From assembly GCA_005879505.1 (NCBI GenBank), contig VBKQ01000152.1:1-15110 (forward strand): 15,110 nucleotides of DNA, read 5' to 3'. Numbering within the stretch: the stretch's first letter is position 1; every line of letters begins with the position of its first letter. The position numbers and the translations under genes were made by a program. This DNA comes from Deltaproteobacteria bacterium (GTDB lineage Bacteria > Myxococcota > Myxococcia > Myxococcales > 40CM-4-68-19). Of the stretch, positions 14,332 through 15,110 are shown piece by piece. Under the pieces are notes generated by a model. The model worked only from the letters and a program-made list of their open reading frames with translations. It was not told the DNA's origin and ran no database searches.

Positions 14332-14376
14332 GGGCAGGCGGATGCACGTCTTGCGAACGGGTTGAAATGCCTGCCC
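14332..14376 (+). terminator. Inverted repeat between tatC and the final lipoprotein gene
   Basis: Perfect 8-base arms GGGCAGGC (14332-14339) and GCCTGCCC (14369-14376) flank a 29-base loop and are followed by TTTG. It begins 31 bases after the tatC stop. It may act as a tatBC terminator. Because the right arm lies between the -35 and -10 candidates of the next gene, an operator role is also possible. The long loop weakens the terminator reading. Confidence 0.35.
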
Positions 14377-14390
14377 TTTGAAGTTTGAAT
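14362..14390 (+). promoter_or_regulatory. Candidate sigma70-type promoter for the final lipoprotein gene
   Basis: TTGAAA (14362-14367, 5 of 6 to consensus) and TTGAAT (14385-14390, 4 of 6) are separated by exactly 17 bases, in an unusually AT-rich patch for this window. Predicted initiation falls at about the ATG at 14397, and no ribosome binding site is seen, so a leaderless transcript is possible. Confidence 0.4.
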
Positions 14391-14396
14391 CGGTAG

Positions 14397-15110
14397 ATGC
14401 GCATTGTATGGGTGTTGCTTGCCCTCTTCGCTTGCGGGGGGCCGATGGCTCGCTTGCTCTCGGGGAACCCGACGGCCGACGCGGGGGCAGCGGGCGCAGG
14501 AGTGGACTCGTCGGTCGACGCAGGCGTGATCGCGGCGGGCGACGCAGGCGTGATCGCGGCGGGCGACGCAGGCGTGGATCCGCACTCCGCCGATTACCTC
14601 GCGTTCATGGGAGCCGGATCGCTCCATCTTCATCCCGATTTCGGCGGCCAATACGGCCAACCCTTCGTCATCGTTCCAGCGGATCAACCGCGGGTACCGA
14701 TGTCGTTTCTCTACGCCTCGCAGAGCGAGCCGGGACCGTATCCCTTTCCACAGGACGTTCCCATCCAAGCGAACGAGGATCGGCACGCGACCGTCCTGGT
14801 GCGCGACGAGTGCAGGATCTACGAGACGTACAACACGTACGCCTCGGGCTCCGGGTTTCGCGCGGACTCCGGCGCGATCTTCGATCTCGTATCCGGCGCG
14901 CCGCGGCCGGACGGGTGGACTTCGGCGACCGCAGCGGGCTTGCCGATCCTCCCCGGTCTCGCCCGCTACGACGAGGCGGTTGAGCAGGGCGAGATCCGCC
15001 ACGCGTTGGCGTTCACCGCCGGCGGGACTGCGCACGCGTACGTGGCGCCGGCGACGCACTCGTCGGGCAGCACCAACGCGGCCTACGCGCCGCCCATGGG
15101 CCTGCGCGTG
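14397..15110 (+). CDS. Secreted lipoprotein of unknown function with Asp/Ala/Gly-rich repeat linker (3' end outside window)
   Basis: An open frame of 238 codons with no stop before the right edge. It begins with a lipoprotein signal, VWVLLALFAC then GG (Cys13), followed by a low-complexity Ala/Gly/Asp/Val linker (about 26-62) that holds a perfect repeat of DAGVIAAG. The folded part starts near residue 64. It contains MGAGSLHLHPDFGGQ, IYETYNTYASGSGFRADSGA and IFDL, then GWTSATAAGLPILPGLARYD (173-192), EIRHALAFT and AYVAPATH. I recall the GWTSA.AAGLPI.PGL.RYDE and I.HALRFT pattern in conserved secreted hypothetical proteins of myxobacteria and some other organisms, but I know no assigned function. 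Cysteine-poor, extracellular or outer-membrane location expected. Codon use is somewhat less GC-extreme than its neighbours. Confidence 0.82.
   Translation, partial: MRIVWVLLALFACGGPMARLLSGNPTADAGAAGAGVDSSVDAGVIAAGDAGVIAAGDAGVDPHSADYLAFMGAGSLHLHPDFGGQYGQPFVIVPADQPRVPMSFLYASQSEPGPYPFPQDVPIQANEDRHATVLVRDECRIYETYNTYASGSGFRADSGAIFDLVSGAPRPDGWTSATAAGLPILPGLARYDEAVEQGEIRHALAFTAGGTAHAYVAPATHSSGSTNAAYAPPMGLRV
14517..14576 (+). repeat. 24-base in-frame tandem repeat, 2.5 copies
   Basis: Two perfect 24-base copies (14517-14540 and 14541-14564) and a 12-base partial third (14565-14576) encode DAGVIAAG, DAGVIAAG, DAGV in the linker just after the lipoprotein signal. The copies are identical at the DNA level, which points to recent slippage or recombination. 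The unit is a multiple of three, so copy changes would alter linker length without breaking the frame. Confidence 0.9.

Noticed and set aside
14378..14983. Plus-strand open frame beginning MKFESVDAHCMG
   Set aside because: Different frame from the lipoprotein gene; it turns into Arg/Gly-rich repeats and has no signal or domain, whereas the frame starting at 14397 has a lipobox and conserved motifs through the window edge.
14064..15059. Minus-strand open frame with a repeated Ala-Cys-Val-Ala-Arg-Arg-Asp-His pattern
   Set aside because: The repeat is the reverse reading of the 24-base tandem repeat in the plus-strand lipoprotein gene; the frame also runs antisense to tatC.

Overview
The window is a GC-rich, densely packed stretch of chromosome. 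Gene content and style suggest a member of the Myxococcota or a related deltaproteobacterial lineage: very high GC at third codon positions, many 1-4 bp start/stop overlaps, several lipoproteins, and an Ala/Gly/Asp-rich linker in the last gene. No tRNA, rRNA, CRISPR array, insertion sequence, integrase or phage gene is visible. No stretch over 300 bases lacks a gene; the longest non-coding gaps are about 110-116 bases.

Layout. (1) Bases 1-2515, minus strand: a translationally coupled tripartite efflux operon in the order outer-membrane factor, lipoprotein adaptor, RND pump; only the first 52 codons of the pump are in the window. (2) 2627-4941: an RsmB-type rRNA m5C methyltransferase gene (+), a half-size EamA/DMT transporter gene (-) and an SDR oxidoreductase gene (+). 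The methyltransferase and the transporter both look internally shortened in frame, and the SDR is short and lacks the usual catalytic serine. (3) 4922-6546, minus: an O-methyltransferase gene overlapping queG (epoxyqueuosine reductase). (4) 6589-8096, plus: a DUF4149-like membrane protein, then an NAD-type isocitrate dehydrogenase with a possible promoter very close to its start codon. (5) 8070-8950, minus: a PduO-type cobalamin adenosyltransferase (TTG start) coupled to a small Rieske protein. (6) 8987-10368, plus: a small lipoprotein coupled to an RluA-family pseudouridine synthase. (7) 10454-12988, plus: a bifunctional class A penicillin-binding protein. (8) 13105-14300, plus: a TatB-like protein and TatC, coupled by a 4-base overlap. 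(9) 14397 to the window end, plus: a secreted lipoprotein of unknown function, preceded by a promoter-like element and an inverted repeat, and carrying a 24-base in-frame tandem repeat.

Functionally this is mostly housekeeping: RNA modification (RsmB-like, QueG, RluA-family), cell-wall synthesis (PBP1A), protein export (Tat), central metabolism (IDH), cofactor metabolism (PduO) and efflux. I do not see a multi-gene defence, mobile or secondary-metabolite system. The observations most worth checking are the loss of SAM-binding motif I in the RsmB-like gene, the neighbouring half-size EamA gene, and the uncharacterised secreted protein at the right edge.
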